Shown here: piece after piece, positions 28,033 to 36,811 of the stretch
How positions within the stretch are numbered: position 1 is the first letter of the stretch
Layout of the letters: each line of letters starts with the position of its first letter
Assembly: GCA_025356595.1 (NCBI GenBank)
Contig: JANXSQ010000284.1
Location: 1-36,906, forward strand
Origin: Janthinobacterium sp.
Lineage (GTDB): Bacteria; Pseudomonadota; Gammaproteobacteria; Burkholderiales; Burkholderiaceae_D
Reading direction: 5' to 3'
DNA: 36,906 nt
The notes under the pieces: generated by a model
Databases searched by the model: none
Told to the model about the DNA's origin: nothing
The model's input: the letters and a program-made list of their open reading frames with translations, nothing else
Program-made: the position numbers and the translations under genes

Positions 28033-29351
28033 GCCGCCGCCGGCAGGAAGAGGGCGGCGACGGCGGCCGGATTGGACGGGAAGTAGGCGTGGAAGTAGGA
28101 CGCGCTCAGCGAGCCGACCCGGTACAGCGCTTCGCCGGCGGCGCCCGACGGGTGCTTGACGGTGTGGGCGGCGGCGGCCAGTTCGGTTTCCAGGCGCGAG
28201 TAGTGGAAGGTGTGGCCGCGCAGCGCGCCCTGCGGCGTCGCCAGTCCCTGCGAGCCGAGACCGGCCAGGCGCGCCTGCATCAGCACGCGGCCGGGCAGCA
28301 CGCCGGCCATCGTCCATTGCTCGCCCTGTTGATCGCTGAGCGAATCGGCCAGCGCCATCATGCCGCCGCATTCGGCGACGATGGGCAGGCCGGCGGCGTG
28401 CGCCGCGCGGATCGAGGCGCGCCAGCGCTCCGCCAGCGCCAGCGTGGGCGCGTGCAGTTCCGGGTAGCCGCCCGGCAGGTAGACGGCGTCGGCGTCGGCC
28501 GGCACCGGCTCGTCGGCCAGCGGCGAGAAGTAGTGCAGCGTCGCGCCCAGCGCGCGCAGCGTGTCCAGGTTGGCCGGATACAGGAAGGCGAAGGCTGCGT
28601 CGCGGGCGACGGCGATGCGCTTGCCGCGCAGCGCGGGGACGATGGCCGGCGCCTCCGGCGGCAGTTCGATGCGCGTCGTGCGCAAACGGCTCCAGGCGGC
28701 CGCGTCGAAGGCCAGTTGTTCGGCTAGTTCGTCGAGCATGGCGTCGATGTCGAGCACTTCGCCGGGCAGGACCAGGCCCAGATGGCGTTCCGGCATCGAG
28801 CGGCTTTGCCGCGCCAGCGTGGCGAAGAGGGGAATCTCGCGCAGCGAGGCGGCCACCATGGCGGCGTGGCCGGGGCTGGCGACGCGGTTGGCGATGACGC
28901 CCGCCATCTCGACCGGGCCGTAGTCGCGCAGGCCGAGCACCAGCGCGCCAGCTGTCTGCGCCATGGCCGAGGCGTCGATGACGGCCATCACGGGAAAGCC
29001 GAAGGCGCGCGCCAGTTCGGCCGAGGAGGGCGTGCCGTCGTACAGGCCCATGACGCCCTCGATCAGGATCACGTCGGCCTCGCGCGCCGCCCGCGCCAGC
29101 TGGTGGCGGCAATGTTCGGCGCCGACCATCCACAGGTCGAGCGAATGGACGGGCGCGCCGCTGGCCCGCTCCAGCAGCATCGGGTCGATGAAGTCGGGGC
29201 CGCATTTGAAGACGCGCACGCGCTGGCCCTGTTGCACCAGCTTGCGCGCCAGGGCCGCCGTCACCGTGGTCTTGCCCTGGCCGGAGGAGACGGCCGCCAC
29301 CAGCAGCACGCGCACGTCGACATGCTTCGCCATCGGGGCCGCCGTCACCAT
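28029..29351 (-). CDS. cobB: Cobyrinate a,c-diamide synthase CobB (CbiA)
   Basis: 440 aa from the ATG at 29351; a second ATG at 29333 also fits. It amidates the a and c carboxylates of cobyrinic acid or its precursor. The N-terminal P-loop-like [15 protein letters not shown], '[12 protein letters not shown]' and '[11 protein letters not shown]' are followed by '[15 protein letters not shown]' and a glutamine amidotransferase domain with 'AECGGMMAL'. It overlaps cobO by 7 bp and cobU by 4 bp. Its presence in a locus lacking corrin-ring genes suggests use of cobyrinate from elsewhere or a ring pathway encoded outside this window. Confidence 0.93.
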   Translation of the reverse strand: MVTAAPMAKHVDVRVLLVAAVSSGQGKTTVTAALARKLVQQGQRVRVFKCGPDFIDPMLLERASGAPVHSLDLWMVGAEHCRHQLARAAREADVILIEGVMGLYDGTPSSAELARAFGFPVMAVIDASAMAQTAGALVLGLRDYGPVEMAGVIANRVASPGHAAMVAASLREIPLFATLARQSRSMPERHLGLVLPGEVLDIDAMLDELAEQLAFDAAAWSRLRTTRIELPPEAPAIVPALRGKRIAVARDAAFAFLYPANLDTLRALGATLHYFSPLADEPVPADADAVYLPGGYPELHAPTLALAERWRASIRAAHAAGLPIVAECGGMMALADSLSDQQGEQWTMAGVLPGRVLMQARLAGLGSQGLATPQGALRGHTFHYSRLETELAAAAHTVKHPSGAAGEALYRVGSLSASYFHAYFPSNPAAVAALFLPAAA

Positions 29352-29968
29352 TCGGTCCCGGCCTGGGCGGCGATGCCGGCGGCGTAGGCGTGTTTGACGA
29401 CGTTCATCTCGGTGACGGTGTCGGCGATGGCGATCAGCTCGGCCGGCGCGCCGCGCCCGGTGATGACGACGTGCTGCATGGCGGGCCGCTCGAGCAGGTC
29501 GGCGATGACGGTGTGGACGTCGAGGTAGCGGTACTTCAGGGCGATGTTCAATTCGTCGAGCAGCACCAGGCCGACCTGCGGATCGCGCATGAAAATCTTC
29601 GCCTGTTCCCACGCCAGCAGGGCTTTTTCGGTGTCGCGCTGGCGGTCCTGGGTGTCCCAGGTGTAGCCTTCGCCCATGGCGTGGAAACTCACCTCGTCGG
29701 GGAAGCGGCGCAGGAATTTTTCCTCGCCGGTCGACATCGCGCCCTTGATGAACTGCACCACGCCGACCTTCATGCCGTGGCCCATGGCGCGGATGGCCAT
29801 GCCGAAGCCGCTCGAGCTCTTGCCCTTGCCGTTGCCGGTGTTGACGATGATGATGCCGATCTCCGTCTGCGCCGCCGCGATGCTGGCGTCGATGACGGCC
29901 TTCTTGCGCTCCATGCGCACGCGGTGGCGTTCGTTGATGGCCTGCGTCTCTGCGTTCGTTTCGCTCAT
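29345..29968 (-). CDS. cobO: Cob(I)yrinate a,c-diamide adenosyltransferase CobO (BtuR/CobA)
   Basis: 207 aa from the ATG at 29968, chosen for AGGAGA five bases upstream; the frame is open to 30049. It adenosylates corrinoids with ATP. P-loop NTGNGKGKS (residues 43-51), 'RHRVRMERKKAVIDASI', 'GYTWDT' and 'VLLDELNIALKYRYLD' are diagnostic. 'VITGRGAPAELIAIADTVTEM' closes the core. It follows btuD by 77 bp and overlaps cobB. Confidence 0.96.
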   Translation of the reverse strand: MSETNAETQAINERHRVRMERKKAVIDASIAAAQTEIGIIIVNTGNGKGKSSSGFGMAIRAMGHGMKVGVVQFIKGAMSTGEEKFLRRFPDEVSFHAMGEGYTWDTQDRQRDTEKALLAWEQAKIFMRDPQVGLVLLDELNIALKYRYLDVHTVIADLLERPAMQHVVITGRGAPAELIAIADTVTEMNVVKHAYAAGIAAQAGTEW

Positions 29969-30045
29969 GCTGGTCTCCTGGATTGAGGGTGCCTCGGGTG
30001 CTGCTTCGGATGTGAAAGGGGCGCCGCCCGGCGCGGCGTCGCGGC

Positions 30046-30822
30046 TCAAGACGGGCGCTCCTCTTGGGGGATGAAAATGCGCCGCGCGCCGTGTTCGATC
30101 ACCTCGATCGGGTGGCCCAGGCAGTCGCCCAGGATGTCGGCCCGCATGACCTCTTCCCGCGCGCCGGCCAGCCAGCGCCCGTCGCCCATCAGCAGCAGCG
30201 CGTGGCTACTGATGCCGTGCGCCAGATTCAGGTCGTGGCCGATCATGACGACGGTCTTGCCCTGCTCGCGGCACAGGCGCGCCAGCAGTTGCATGACGCT
30301 GACCTGGTGCGCCAGGTCGAGCGCGTTGGCCGGCTCGTCGAGCAGCAGCAGCGGCGTGTCCTGGGCCAGCATGGCGGCGATGGCGACGCGCTGGCGTTCG
30401 CCGCCGGACAGGCTGCGCACGTCGCGCTCGGCCAGATCGGCCACCTCCATCGCGGCCAGCGCGGCCAGGGCGATGCGCTGGTCGTCGCTGCCTTCCCAGT
30501 AGCGGTTGGCGTGGTAGGGGTGGCGCGCGGCCAGCACGGTTTCGATGGCGCGGTAGGAAAAGGCGTCGCTGCGCGACTGCGCCAGGAAGGCGCGGTGGCG
30601 CGCCAGCTCCTCGAGCGGCCAGTCGGCCAGGGCGCGCCCGCCGATGGCGACCGTGCCGGCGTCGGGGCGGCGCAGTCCGGCCAGGGTGCGCAGCAGCGTG
30701 CTCTTGCCGGCGCCGTTGCGGCCGATCACGCTCCAGCACTGGCCGGCGCCGACGCGCCAGTCCAGGGCGTCGACGAGGGTGCGGGCGCCGATGCGCAGGC
30801 GCAGTTGTTCGGTGCTGATCAT
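30046..30822 (-). CDS. btuD: ABC transporter ATP-binding protein BtuD (FecE/FhuC-type)
   Basis: 258 aa. Walker A is GRNGAGKST (Lys40), the signature LSGGERQRVAI, Walker B 'LLLLDEPANALD', and the H-loop 'VMIGHDLNLA'. This is the iron-siderophore/B12 class of importer ATPases. It overlaps btuC by 4 bp (stop/start at 30819-30822). With BtuC and BtuF it forms the inner-membrane B12 importer. The role in B12 rather than heme or siderophore uptake rests on the surrounding genes and riboswitch. Confidence 0.9.
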   Translation of the reverse strand: MISTEQLRLRIGARTLVDALDWRVGAGQCWSVIGRNGAGKSTLLRTLAGLRRPDAGTVAIGGRALADWPLEELARHRAFLAQSRSDAFSYRAIETVLAARHPYHANRYWEGSDDQRIALAALAAMEVADLAERDVRSLSGGERQRVAIAAMLAQDTPLLLLDEPANALDLAHQVSVMQLLARLCREQGKTVVMIGHDLNLAHGISSHALLLMGDGRWLAGAREEVMRADILGDCLGHPIEVIEHGARRIFIPQEERPS

Positions 30823-31838
30823 GCGCGGCGCAGCCGGTGCAATTGGTAGAGGAAGACCGGCGCGCCGATCAGGGCGGTGATGACGCCGACCGGCAACTGC
30901 TGCGGCGCCAGCACGGTGCGCGCCAGCGTGTCGGCCAGCACCAGGAAGGTGCCGCCGGTGAGGGCGGCGGCGGGAATCAGCAGGCGGTGGTCGGGGCCGC
31001 AGGCGAAGCGCAGCGCGTGCGGCACGATCAGGCCGACGAAGCCGATGCTGCCGGCGCTGGTGACGGCGCTGGCGGTGAGCAGGCCGGAGCAGAAGAACAG
31101 GCCCTTGCGCAGGGCGCCGACGCGGATGCCCAGCGTGGCGGCCGCTTCGGCGTGCAGCGCCATCACGTTCAGGGCGCGCGCGTTGCGCAGGGCGAACAGC
31201 AGCACCGCCGCCAGCACCAGCCAGGGCGTCAGGCGCAGCGGCGCGCCGGACAGGTCGCCGATGGTCCAGAAGATCATGCTGCGCAGGCGGCTTTCCGGGG
31301 CGATCGAGAGCATCAGGGTGACCAGGGCCATGCAGGCCGAGGAGAGGATCACGCCGGTCAGCAGCAGCAGGGCGGTGCCGCCCTCGGCGCCGCCGCGCAG
31401 GTCGCCGCGGGCGAAGAGGTAGAGCAGCATGGAGACGGCGACGGCGCCGGCGAAGGCGGCCGCGTCGACCATCCACAGCGCGCCCATGAAGAGCAGCGCG
31501 GCCAGCGCGCCGACCGAGGCGCCGGCGGAGAGGCCGAGCACGAAGGGGTCGGCCAGCGGATTGCGCAGCAGGGCCTGCATCATGACGCCGGCCAGCGACA
31601 GCGCCGCGCCGGTGACGAAGGCGGTCAGCGCGCGGCCCAGGCGCAGTTCGAGCAGGGTGGCGGCGAGGCTGTCGGTGTTACCGTGCAGGAGGTCGCGCAA
31701 GGCGGCGGGCAGCTCGGCCAGCGGCAGCGCCACCGAGCCGGTCGCGCCGGAAAAGATCAGGCTGGCCAGCGCGAGCGCCAGCAGGGCGGCGAGGATGATG
31801 CCGGCCCTGTGTCGCATGGTGCGGAAAAAAGGATGCAT
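30819..31838 (-). CDS. btuC: B12 ABC transporter permease BtuC (FecCD family)
   Basis: 339 aa. A polytopic permease with the FecCD fold: 'RLGRALTAFVTGAALSLAGVMMQALLRNPLADPFVLGLSAGASVGA' and 'GSIGFVGLIVPHALRF' are signature regions, and the end 'APQQLPVGVITALIGAPVFLYQLHR' is typical. It partners with BtuD and BtuF. Start at the ATG 31838; an internal ATG at 31817 is an alternative. It lies 87 bp downstream of btuB. Confidence 0.92.
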   Translation of the reverse strand: MHPFFRTMRHRAGIILAALLALALASLIFSGATGSVALPLAELPAALRDLLHGNTDSLAATLLELRLGRALTAFVTGAALSLAGVMMQALLRNPLADPFVLGLSAGASVGALAALLFMGALWMVDAAAFAGAVAVSMLLYLFARGDLRGGAEGGTALLLLTGVILSSACMALVTLMLSIAPESRLRSMIFWTIGDLSGAPLRLTPWLVLAAVLLFALRNARALNVMALHAEAAATLGIRVGALRKGLFFCSGLLTASAVTSAGSIGFVGLIVPHALRFACGPDHRLLIPAAALTGGTFLVLADTLARTVLAPQQLPVGVITALIGAPVFLYQLHRLRRA

Positions 31839-31925
31839 GCACTGCCTTTGGGGAGGGGGAATTGCCTGGCGCGGCGCAATGGTGCGCGCCTTGCGGCGCG
31901 GACCATTTTACCGCCTCAAACCCGC

Positions 31926-33911
31926 TTAGAAATCGTAGCGGGCCGAGATCTTCAACTGCCGTCCATCGCTGGGATAGATGCCTTTCTTGCAGCCGAAGGC
32001 GCTGCTGTAATACTGCTTGTCGGTCAGGTTCAGGGCGCTCAGCGCCAGTTCCCAGGCGCCCAGCTTGCGCGCGTAGCGCGCGTCGACGGTGGTGTACGAG
32101 GGGATCTGGGCGGAGCAGGTGTTGGCGAAGTCGCTGCCGTAGCGCTGCTGGTCGACCCATTGCGCGCCGATGTCGGCGTTCTGGCCGTCGCCCGGCGTCC
32201 ACGACAGGCGCGCCGAGACGAGGTTTTTCGGCACCAGCGCCATGGTCTTGCCGGCGTTCGTGCCTTCGCTGAAGGTCGCCTGCACATGCTGCAGGTGGCC
32301 GCTCAGGCGCCAGTCGGCCGTCAGTTGGGCGCTGGCGTCGATTTCAAAACCCTGGCGCTTGGTCGGCGCCAGATTGGTGTTGCCGCCGAAGGCGCCGGCC
32401 GTCGGATCGTAGTAGATCTCGTTCGTCAGCTTGTGGCGGAACAGGCGCGCGCTCAGGCTGCGCGCGGCGTCGCCGAGGGTGGCGCCCAGCTCCAGGTCGT
32501 GCGAGCTTTGCGGCAGCAGCGGCTTGTTGGTCGAGGTGTAGCCGTTCTCGTCGGAATTGGCCAGGCGATAACTCTGCCCCGCCTTGGCGTGCAGGTTCAG
32601 CAAGGGCAGCACGGCGTAACTGCCCTGCAGGTCCCAGGCGTTGACGCTTTGCGTGAAGTCGTAGTTGGTTGCGGCGAACTGGCCGCGCTCGAACGAGTCC
32701 TTGTCGAAGTTTTCGCGGCGCACCCCGGCGGCGACGCGGGCCTGGCTCGCGCCGCCGAACTTGATCTCGTCGCGCACATAGACTGCCCGCGAGTTCTGCG
32801 AGGAATCGTCCTTGCCGGTGCCGCTTTCGGTGACACGGTTCCAGCGCGTCAGGTCGATCCCGGCGACGACTTCGTTGAGCACGCCGCCGACGGTGCCGAG
32901 GTGGCGCAGGCGCGGCGAGAACTGGGTCTGCGTACTGGTGTAGGTGGCGGCGTAGTTGCTGTCGACATAGTGCGATTCGGCGGTTTTTTCGCGGCGCGAC
33001 AGTTCCGCTGCCAGGTCGATGGAGCCGAAGCGGCGCTCGAAGAAGGCGCTCAGGCGGTCGCTGTCGGTGGAGGCGAAATTGTTCGGCGTGTTGGTCTGGC
33101 GCGGGTCGGTCTGGAATTGCTCCAAAGACAAGGAGCCGGCCAGGCGGTAGTCCTGCTGCGCGTGGTTGAAGCGCAGGCCGGCGCGGCCGTTTTGGAGCGC
33201 CCACTGGGCGCCGAGGTTGTAGTTGGTTTGCTCGAATTTGTTGTTGGCGCGGTAGTTGTCGGTGCGCTGCGTGCCGACGGCGGCGTCGAGCGTGAAGGCG
33301 TCCCAGGTTTGCGCCGCCGAGGCGCGCAGTTCGCGCTGGCCGAGCTGGCCCACTTCGCCGTACACGCTGCCGCGGCCGGTTTGCTTGCCGGGGCGCTTGG
33401 TGACGATGTTGATGACGCCGCCGGTGGCGCCGTCGCCGTACAGCACGCTGCTGCCGCCGCGGGTGATTTCGATGCGCTCGACGCTGTCGATCGGGATCGT
33501 CGACAGGGCGGGGCCGGTCAGTTCATTTTCCGACATGCGCACGCCGTCCAGCACGACCACCATGTTCTGGCTGCTGTTGGTGCCGAAGCCGCGCAGGTCG
33601 AGGCCGAAGTCGGGGCTGCCGTCGAGGCTCTGGCGGCCGAATACGCCGCCGATTTTGCGGATCGCCTGGTTGACGTCGCCGGCGCCGGCGCGGCGGATCT
33701 CGTCGGCCGTGATGACGGTGGCGCCGATCGGCGCCAGGGCCGGGTCGCTGGCGAAGCGCGAGCCGGTGATGACCACCGGGGCCAGCGTCTGGGCGGCCAC
33801 TTGGGCGAGGGCCGGCGCGGCGCCAATGAAGCAAAGGGAAATGGCGGAAGCCAGCGCGCGCGGGGTCAGTGCCGGGGCGCGGCGGTGCAATACGGGTGCG
33901 GTCATGATCAT
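31926..33911 (-). CDS. btuB: TonB-dependent B12 outer-membrane receptor BtuB
   Basis: 661 aa from the ATG at 33911 (33905 possible). Signal peptide cut near APALAQ. A TonB box-like LAPVVITGSRF is followed by a plug domain ('VIRKIGGV'-type 'VNQAIRKIGGVFGRQSLDG', 'DLRGFGTNSSQNMVVVLDGVRMSE', 'RIEITRGGSSVLYGDGATGGVINIVT'). The barrel follows, ending in YDF with a terminal Phe. It imports corrinoids through the outer membrane, powered by TonB. It is the first gene after the riboswitch, and the riboswitch plus the operon make the B12 substrate assignment firm. Confidence 0.93.
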   Translation of the reverse strand: MIMTAPVLHRRAPALTPRALASAISLCFIGAAPALAQVAAQTLAPVVITGSRFASDPALAPIGATVITADEIRRAGAGDVNQAIRKIGGVFGRQSLDGSPDFGLDLRGFGTNSSQNMVVVLDGVRMSENELTGPALSTIPIDSVERIEITRGGSSVLYGDGATGGVINIVTKRPGKQTGRGSVYGEVGQLGQRELRASAAQTWDAFTLDAAVGTQRTDNYRANNKFEQTNYNLGAQWALQNGRAGLRFNHAQQDYRLAGSLSLEQFQTDPRQTNTPNNFASTDSDRLSAFFERRFGSIDLAAELSRREKTAESHYVDSNYAATYTSTQTQFSPRLRHLGTVGGVLNEVVAGIDLTRWNRVTESGTGKDDSSQNSRAVYVRDEIKFGGASQARVAAGVRRENFDKDSFERGQFAATNYDFTQSVNAWDLQGSYAVLPLLNLHAKAGQSYRLANSDENGYTSTNKPLLPQSSHDLELGATLGDAARSLSARLFRHKLTNEIYYDPTAGAFGGNTNLAPTKRQGFEIDASAQLTADWRLSGHLQHVQATFSEGTNAGKTMALVPKNLVSARLSWTPGDGQNADIGAQWVDQQRYGSDFANTCSAQIPSYTTVDARYARKLGAWELALSALNLTDKQYYSSAFGCKKGIYPSDGRQLKISARYDF

Positions 33912-33930
33912 CGTTTCATCGGAAAGAGCA

Positions 33931-33956
33931 TCCGGCTTGCGTCCCCGCAGGCCGGA
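33931..33956 (-). promoter_or_regulatory. Hairpin between riboswitch aptamer and btuB start
   Basis: An 11-bp stem with a single mismatch (33931-33941 with 33946-33956) and a 4-nt loop lies just 20 bp before the btuB ATG. On the transcript it is followed by AUGCUCUUUCC, not a solid U-run. It is therefore more likely a translational sequestering or weak termination element of the riboswitch expression platform than a strong terminator. Confidence 0.5.
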
Positions 33957-34000
33957 ATCAACGGAAGGAGCGACACCGGAACGGCCCGCACTTCCACCTG

Positions 34001-34194
34001 TTCTGGCCGGTATCCGGGCTGGCAAGTCGCACCGTCTCACCTTCCCATGCCATGCACAGTGGTTGTCAGAGACAGCTCGCCGCCCGAGGGCGACACTTGT
34101 TTACCGTTGCGGGGGCAGCACACGTTCGCCGACGGGCGGCATCGTGTTTCCCGTTTAACTGCGTCCATGGACATGGACGCGGGCACCAAAACCC
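34001..34194 (-). ncRNA. Cobalamin (AdoCbl/B12) riboswitch
   Basis: On the minus strand the leader of btuB reads GGTTTTGGTGCCCG at its start, then AGTTAAACGGGAAACACG, CTGCCCCCGCAACGGTAA, an ACCACTG-containing segment and finally GCCAGCCCGGATACCGGCC. This is the recognised order of conserved blocks in the cobalamin riboswitch aptamer, including the B12 box near the 3' end. When bound to corrinoid it should shut down btuB and the downstream B12 operon. A promoter lies immediately upstream (34226-34199), and the expected transcription start is about 34192. The expression platform is the stretch down to 33912. Confidence 0.93.
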
Positions 34195-34198
34195 GGAC

Positions 34199-34226
34199 AT
34201 TATACGGCTTCGCGGCGCGCCGGCAA
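34199..34226 (-). promoter_or_regulatory. sigma70 promoter of the B12 riboswitch operon
   Basis: A perfect -10 (TATAAT, 34204-34199) with a 4/6 -35 (TTGCCG, 34226-34221) 16 bp away. It sits between the cobC stop (34250) and the riboswitch, and points to a start near 34192, exactly at the aptamer 5' end. A GC-rich inverted repeat after cobC overlaps the -35 region. Confidence 0.75.
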
Positions 34227-34249
34227 GCGCCGCCGCCCCGGCCGGCGTT

Positions 34250-34792
34250 TCAGGAATCGAGGATCAGGCACTGGCCGTAGGCGATGCGGTGCGGCGTGGC
34301 GGCCGCTTGCAGGGCCATCGCCGGCACGGACAGGCCGGCGTGGCGCGCCGCCAGCAGGCGCATGCTGCCGGCGTGGCAGACGACGACGGCGCTGGCGTGG
34401 CGGCGGCGCAGCAGCGCGTCGTGGAAGGCGGCGACGCGGGTGGCCATCTGCAGCACGCTTTCGCCGCCGCCGGGCCGATAGCCGCTGGTGTCGGCGGCCC
34501 AGGCGTCGATCTCGGCGCGCGGGATGTCGTCCCAGGCGCGCATCTCCCAGAGGCCGAAATCGATTTCGGCCAGGCGCGCGTCGATGCTCAGCGAGCTGCG
34601 GGGCAGGCGCGCCGCCAGTTCGGCGCAGCGGCGCAGGGGGCTGGAGAAGAGCGGCGCGTCGGCCGGCAGGGTCGGCGCGATGGCGGCGCGGACGCGCTCC
34701 AGCTCCTGCGGCGCGACGGCCAGGTCGGTGCTGCCGTAGCACAGGCCGGGGGCGACCAGCGGTTGCGGATGGCGCACCAGGATCAGGCGCAT
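34250..34792 (-). CDS. cobC: Alpha-ribazole phosphatase CobC
   Basis: 180 aa. A histidine phosphatase with the RHP catalytic start (LVRHPQP, residues 5-11) and 'FSSPLRRCAELA', 'EIDFGLWEMRAWDDIPRAEIDAW' and 'VVVCHAGSMRLLA' blocks. It removes phosphate from alpha-ribazole phosphate (or adenosylcobalamin phosphate), the last step of nucleotide-loop assembly. It starts 2 bp after cobS ends. It ends upstream of the riboswitch, so it belongs to the cobT transcription unit rather than the riboswitch-controlled one. Confidence 0.9.
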   Translation of the reverse strand: MRLILVRHPQPLVAPGLCYGSTDLAVAPQELERVRAAIAPTLPADAPLFSSPLRRCAELAARLPRSSLSIDARLAEIDFGLWEMRAWDDIPRAEIDAWAADTSGYRPGGGESVLQMATRVAAFHDALLRRRHASAVVVCHAGSMRLLAARHAGLSVPAMALQAAATPHRIAYGQCLILDS

Positions 34793-34794
34793 GT

Positions 34795-35586
34795 TCAGGC
34801 GCGCACGGCGGCCAGCACGGCCAGATACAGAACCACTTCGCTGACCTGCTGCACGGCGCCCAGGCAATCGCCGGTGTAGCCGCCCAGGCGCCGCACGCAT
34901 TTGCGCGCCAGCCAGAAGGCGGCGCCGGCCGCGCCGATCGCGCCGGCGCCGATCGCGGTCCAGGACAGTTGGCCGCCCAGGCCGAGCAGCAGGGCCGGCG
35001 CGGCGGCGCAGAGGGCGGCGATGGCGAATTCGGGCGTGGTCATTTCCTGCGCCAGCGGCTTGGCCTTGCCTTCGTCGCGGGCATAGTCCAGGCGCCAGAT
35101 CAGGGCGGTGGCGGCCAGGCGCGAGAACGGATGGGCCAGGAACAGGGCGGCGACCACGGCACCGGGCGGCAGCATAGCCAGCACCAGGCATTTCAGGGCG
35201 AGCAGGCAGCCGATGCCGATCGCGCCGTACGCGCCGATGCGCGAATCCTTCATGATCTCCAGCACCCGCTCGCGCGTCAGGCCGCCGCCGAAGCCGTCGC
35301 ACATGTCGGCGAAGCCGTCCTCGTGAAAGGCGCCGGTGGCGTAGATGGCGGCGGCGCTGGACAGCAGGACGGCGACCGGCGCCGGCCACAGCCAGGCGGC
35401 GGCCGCGTAGACGGCGCCGGCGATGGCCGCCACCACCACGCCGACCAGGGGGAAGTAGCGCGAGGCGTGGTGCAACCAGTCGGCCTCGAAGCCGACCCAG
35501 CGCGGAATCGGCAGGCGCGTGAAGAACTGCAGCGCCGTGAAGAACAGGCGGCACTGGTGCAGGGCGGCGGCGGGCAGGCGCTGCAT
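34795..35586 (-). CDS. cobS: Cobalamin-5'-phosphate synthase CobS
   Basis: 263 aa. A polytopic membrane enzyme joining adenosyl-GDP-cobinamide to alpha-ribazole (phosphate). Diagnostic blocks are 'FFTALQFFTRLPIPRWVG', 'HEDGFADMCDGFGGGLTRERVLEIMKDSRIGAYGAIG', and 'RRLGGYTGDCLGAVQQVSEV'. The acidic DMCDGFGGG motif that binds metal is intact. It follows cobT by 8 bp and precedes cobC by 2 bp. Confidence 0.96.
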   Translation of the reverse strand: MQRLPAAALHQCRLFFTALQFFTRLPIPRWVGFEADWLHHASRYFPLVGVVVAAIAGAVYAAAAWLWPAPVAVLLSSAAAIYATGAFHEDGFADMCDGFGGGLTRERVLEIMKDSRIGAYGAIGIGCLLALKCLVLAMLPPGAVVAALFLAHPFSRLAATALIWRLDYARDEGKAKPLAQEMTTPEFAIAALCAAAPALLLGLGGQLSWTAIGAGAIGAAGAAFWLARKCVRRLGGYTGDCLGAVQQVSEVVLYLAVLAAVRA

Positions 35587-35594
35587 GGCGGCGC

Positions 35595-36629
35595 TCAGCT
35601 GGACTTTTCGCTGACCTGGGCCGACTCGAAGGTGGCCATCTCGCGCAGGAAGTTGACGGCCGCGTGCAGCAGCGGCAGCGCCAGCGCCGAGCCGGTGCCT
35701 TCGCCGAGGCGCAGGTCGAGGCGCAGCAGGGGGCGCGCCTGCAGATTGTCGAGCAGGCGCTGGTGGCCGTTCTCGTCGGAGCAGTGGGAGAAGACGCAGT
35801 AGTCGAGAATCGCCGGTTGCAGGCGCGCCGCGACCAGCAGGGCGCTGGTGACGATGAAGCCGTCGATGAGCAGCACCATGCGCCGTTCGGCCGCCTTCAG
35901 CATGGCGCCGACCATCATGGCGATCTCGAAGCCGCCGAAGGTGGCGAGGATGTCGAGCGGCGCGCCGGCGTCGGCGTGGCGCGCCACGGCGGCCTCGATC
36001 ACCGCTTGTTTGTGCAGGATGCCGTCGGCCGACAGGCCGGTGCCGGCGCCGACGCAGGCGGCGACGGGAATCTGTGTCAGTTTGTGCATCAGCGCGGCGG
36101 CGGCCGTCGTGTTGCCGATGCCCATTTCGCCGAAGCCGACGACGTTGCCGTCGAGTTCCGCGACCAGGGCCATGCCGGCGGCGATGGCCGCGTCGCGCTG
36201 CTGCGCCGTCATCGCCGCTTCCTGCGCGAAGTTGCGCGTGCCCGGGGCGATCTTGCGGTCCAGCAAACCGTCGCGCGGTCCGAAGTCGTGGTTCACGCCC
36301 GCATCCACTATATAAAGGGCGCACTCGTTCTGGCGCGCGAAGACATTGATCGCGGCGCCCTTGCCGAGGAAATTCTCCACCATCTGCCAAGTGACGCTTT
36401 GCGGATAGGCGGAAATGCCTTCCGCGACGACGCCGTGGTCGCCGGCGAATACCAGGATGGCCGCTTGATTCAATTCCACCTGGGTGGTTTTCTGGATCAG
36501 GCCGATCTGTTTGGCGATCGTCTCCAGCACACCCAGGCTGCCGAGCGGCTTGGTCTTGTTATTGATGGCCTTATCAAGCAGGGTTGCCAGGGCGTCGTCG
36601 CGGATGGAGCTGATGTGTGGGATGTGCAT
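35595..36629 (-). CDS. cobT: Nicotinate-nucleotide-dimethylbenzimidazole phosphoribosyltransferase CobT
   Basis: 344 aa. It activates the lower ligand base by transferring ribose phosphate from nicotinate mononucleotide. 'KTKPLGSLGVLE', 'AILVFAGDHGVVAEGISAYPQSVTWQMV', 'GEMGIGNTTAAAAL' and the catalytic Glu310 in LRLGEGTGSALALPLL are all intact. Start at ATG 36629, giving MHIPHISSI. It leads the cobT-cobS-cobC set. No clear Shine-Dalgarno or riboswitch precedes it, so its control differs from that of the btuB operon. Confidence 0.96.
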   Translation of the reverse strand: MHIPHISSIRDDALATLLDKAINNKTKPLGSLGVLETIAKQIGLIQKTTQVELNQAAILVFAGDHGVVAEGISAYPQSVTWQMVENFLGKGAAINVFARQNECALYIVDAGVNHDFGPRDGLLDRKIAPGTRNFAQEAAMTAQQRDAAIAAGMALVAELDGNVVGFGEMGIGNTTAAAALMHKLTQIPVAACVGAGTGLSADGILHKQAVIEAAVARHADAGAPLDILATFGGFEIAMMVGAMLKAAERRMVLLIDGFIVTSALLVAARLQPAILDYCVFSHCSDENGHQRLLDNLQARPLLRLDLRLGEGTGSALALPLLHAAVNFLREMATFESAQVSEKSS

Positions 36630-36705
36630 AGAGGGTCGATAAAGGGTAAATGGTGGCCTCGCTACGATATCACACAGCTATATTCAGATCCCAGCGTAAA
36701 AATCC

Positions 36706-36735
36706 TTGCCAACGATGGGGGCGCCTTGCTATAGT
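36706..36735 (+). promoter_or_regulatory. First tandem promoter (rRNA-operon-like), right edge
   Basis: A -35 TTGCCA (36706-36711) and a -10 TATAGT (36730-36735), separated by 18 bp, point right. It is followed ~75 bp later by a second strong promoter. It is divergent from cobT. I find no coding gene in 36630-36906; short reading frames there overlap these promoters and are not convincing. Confidence 0.6.
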
Positions 36736-36811
36736 TCGCCTCCCCAATGAGAGGCACTCGATGCCGAGCAAAAGGGAGTGCCGGAAACGGCGCTGCGGGA
36801 AAATCAGGGGG

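Noticed and set aside
30837-34280. A 1147-codon plus-strand frame across btuC, btuB and the riboswitch
   Set aside because: It is composed of Gly/Ala/Gln/Arg-rich antisense sequence with no domain, and it runs through the non-coding riboswitch. It is a codon-bias artefact.
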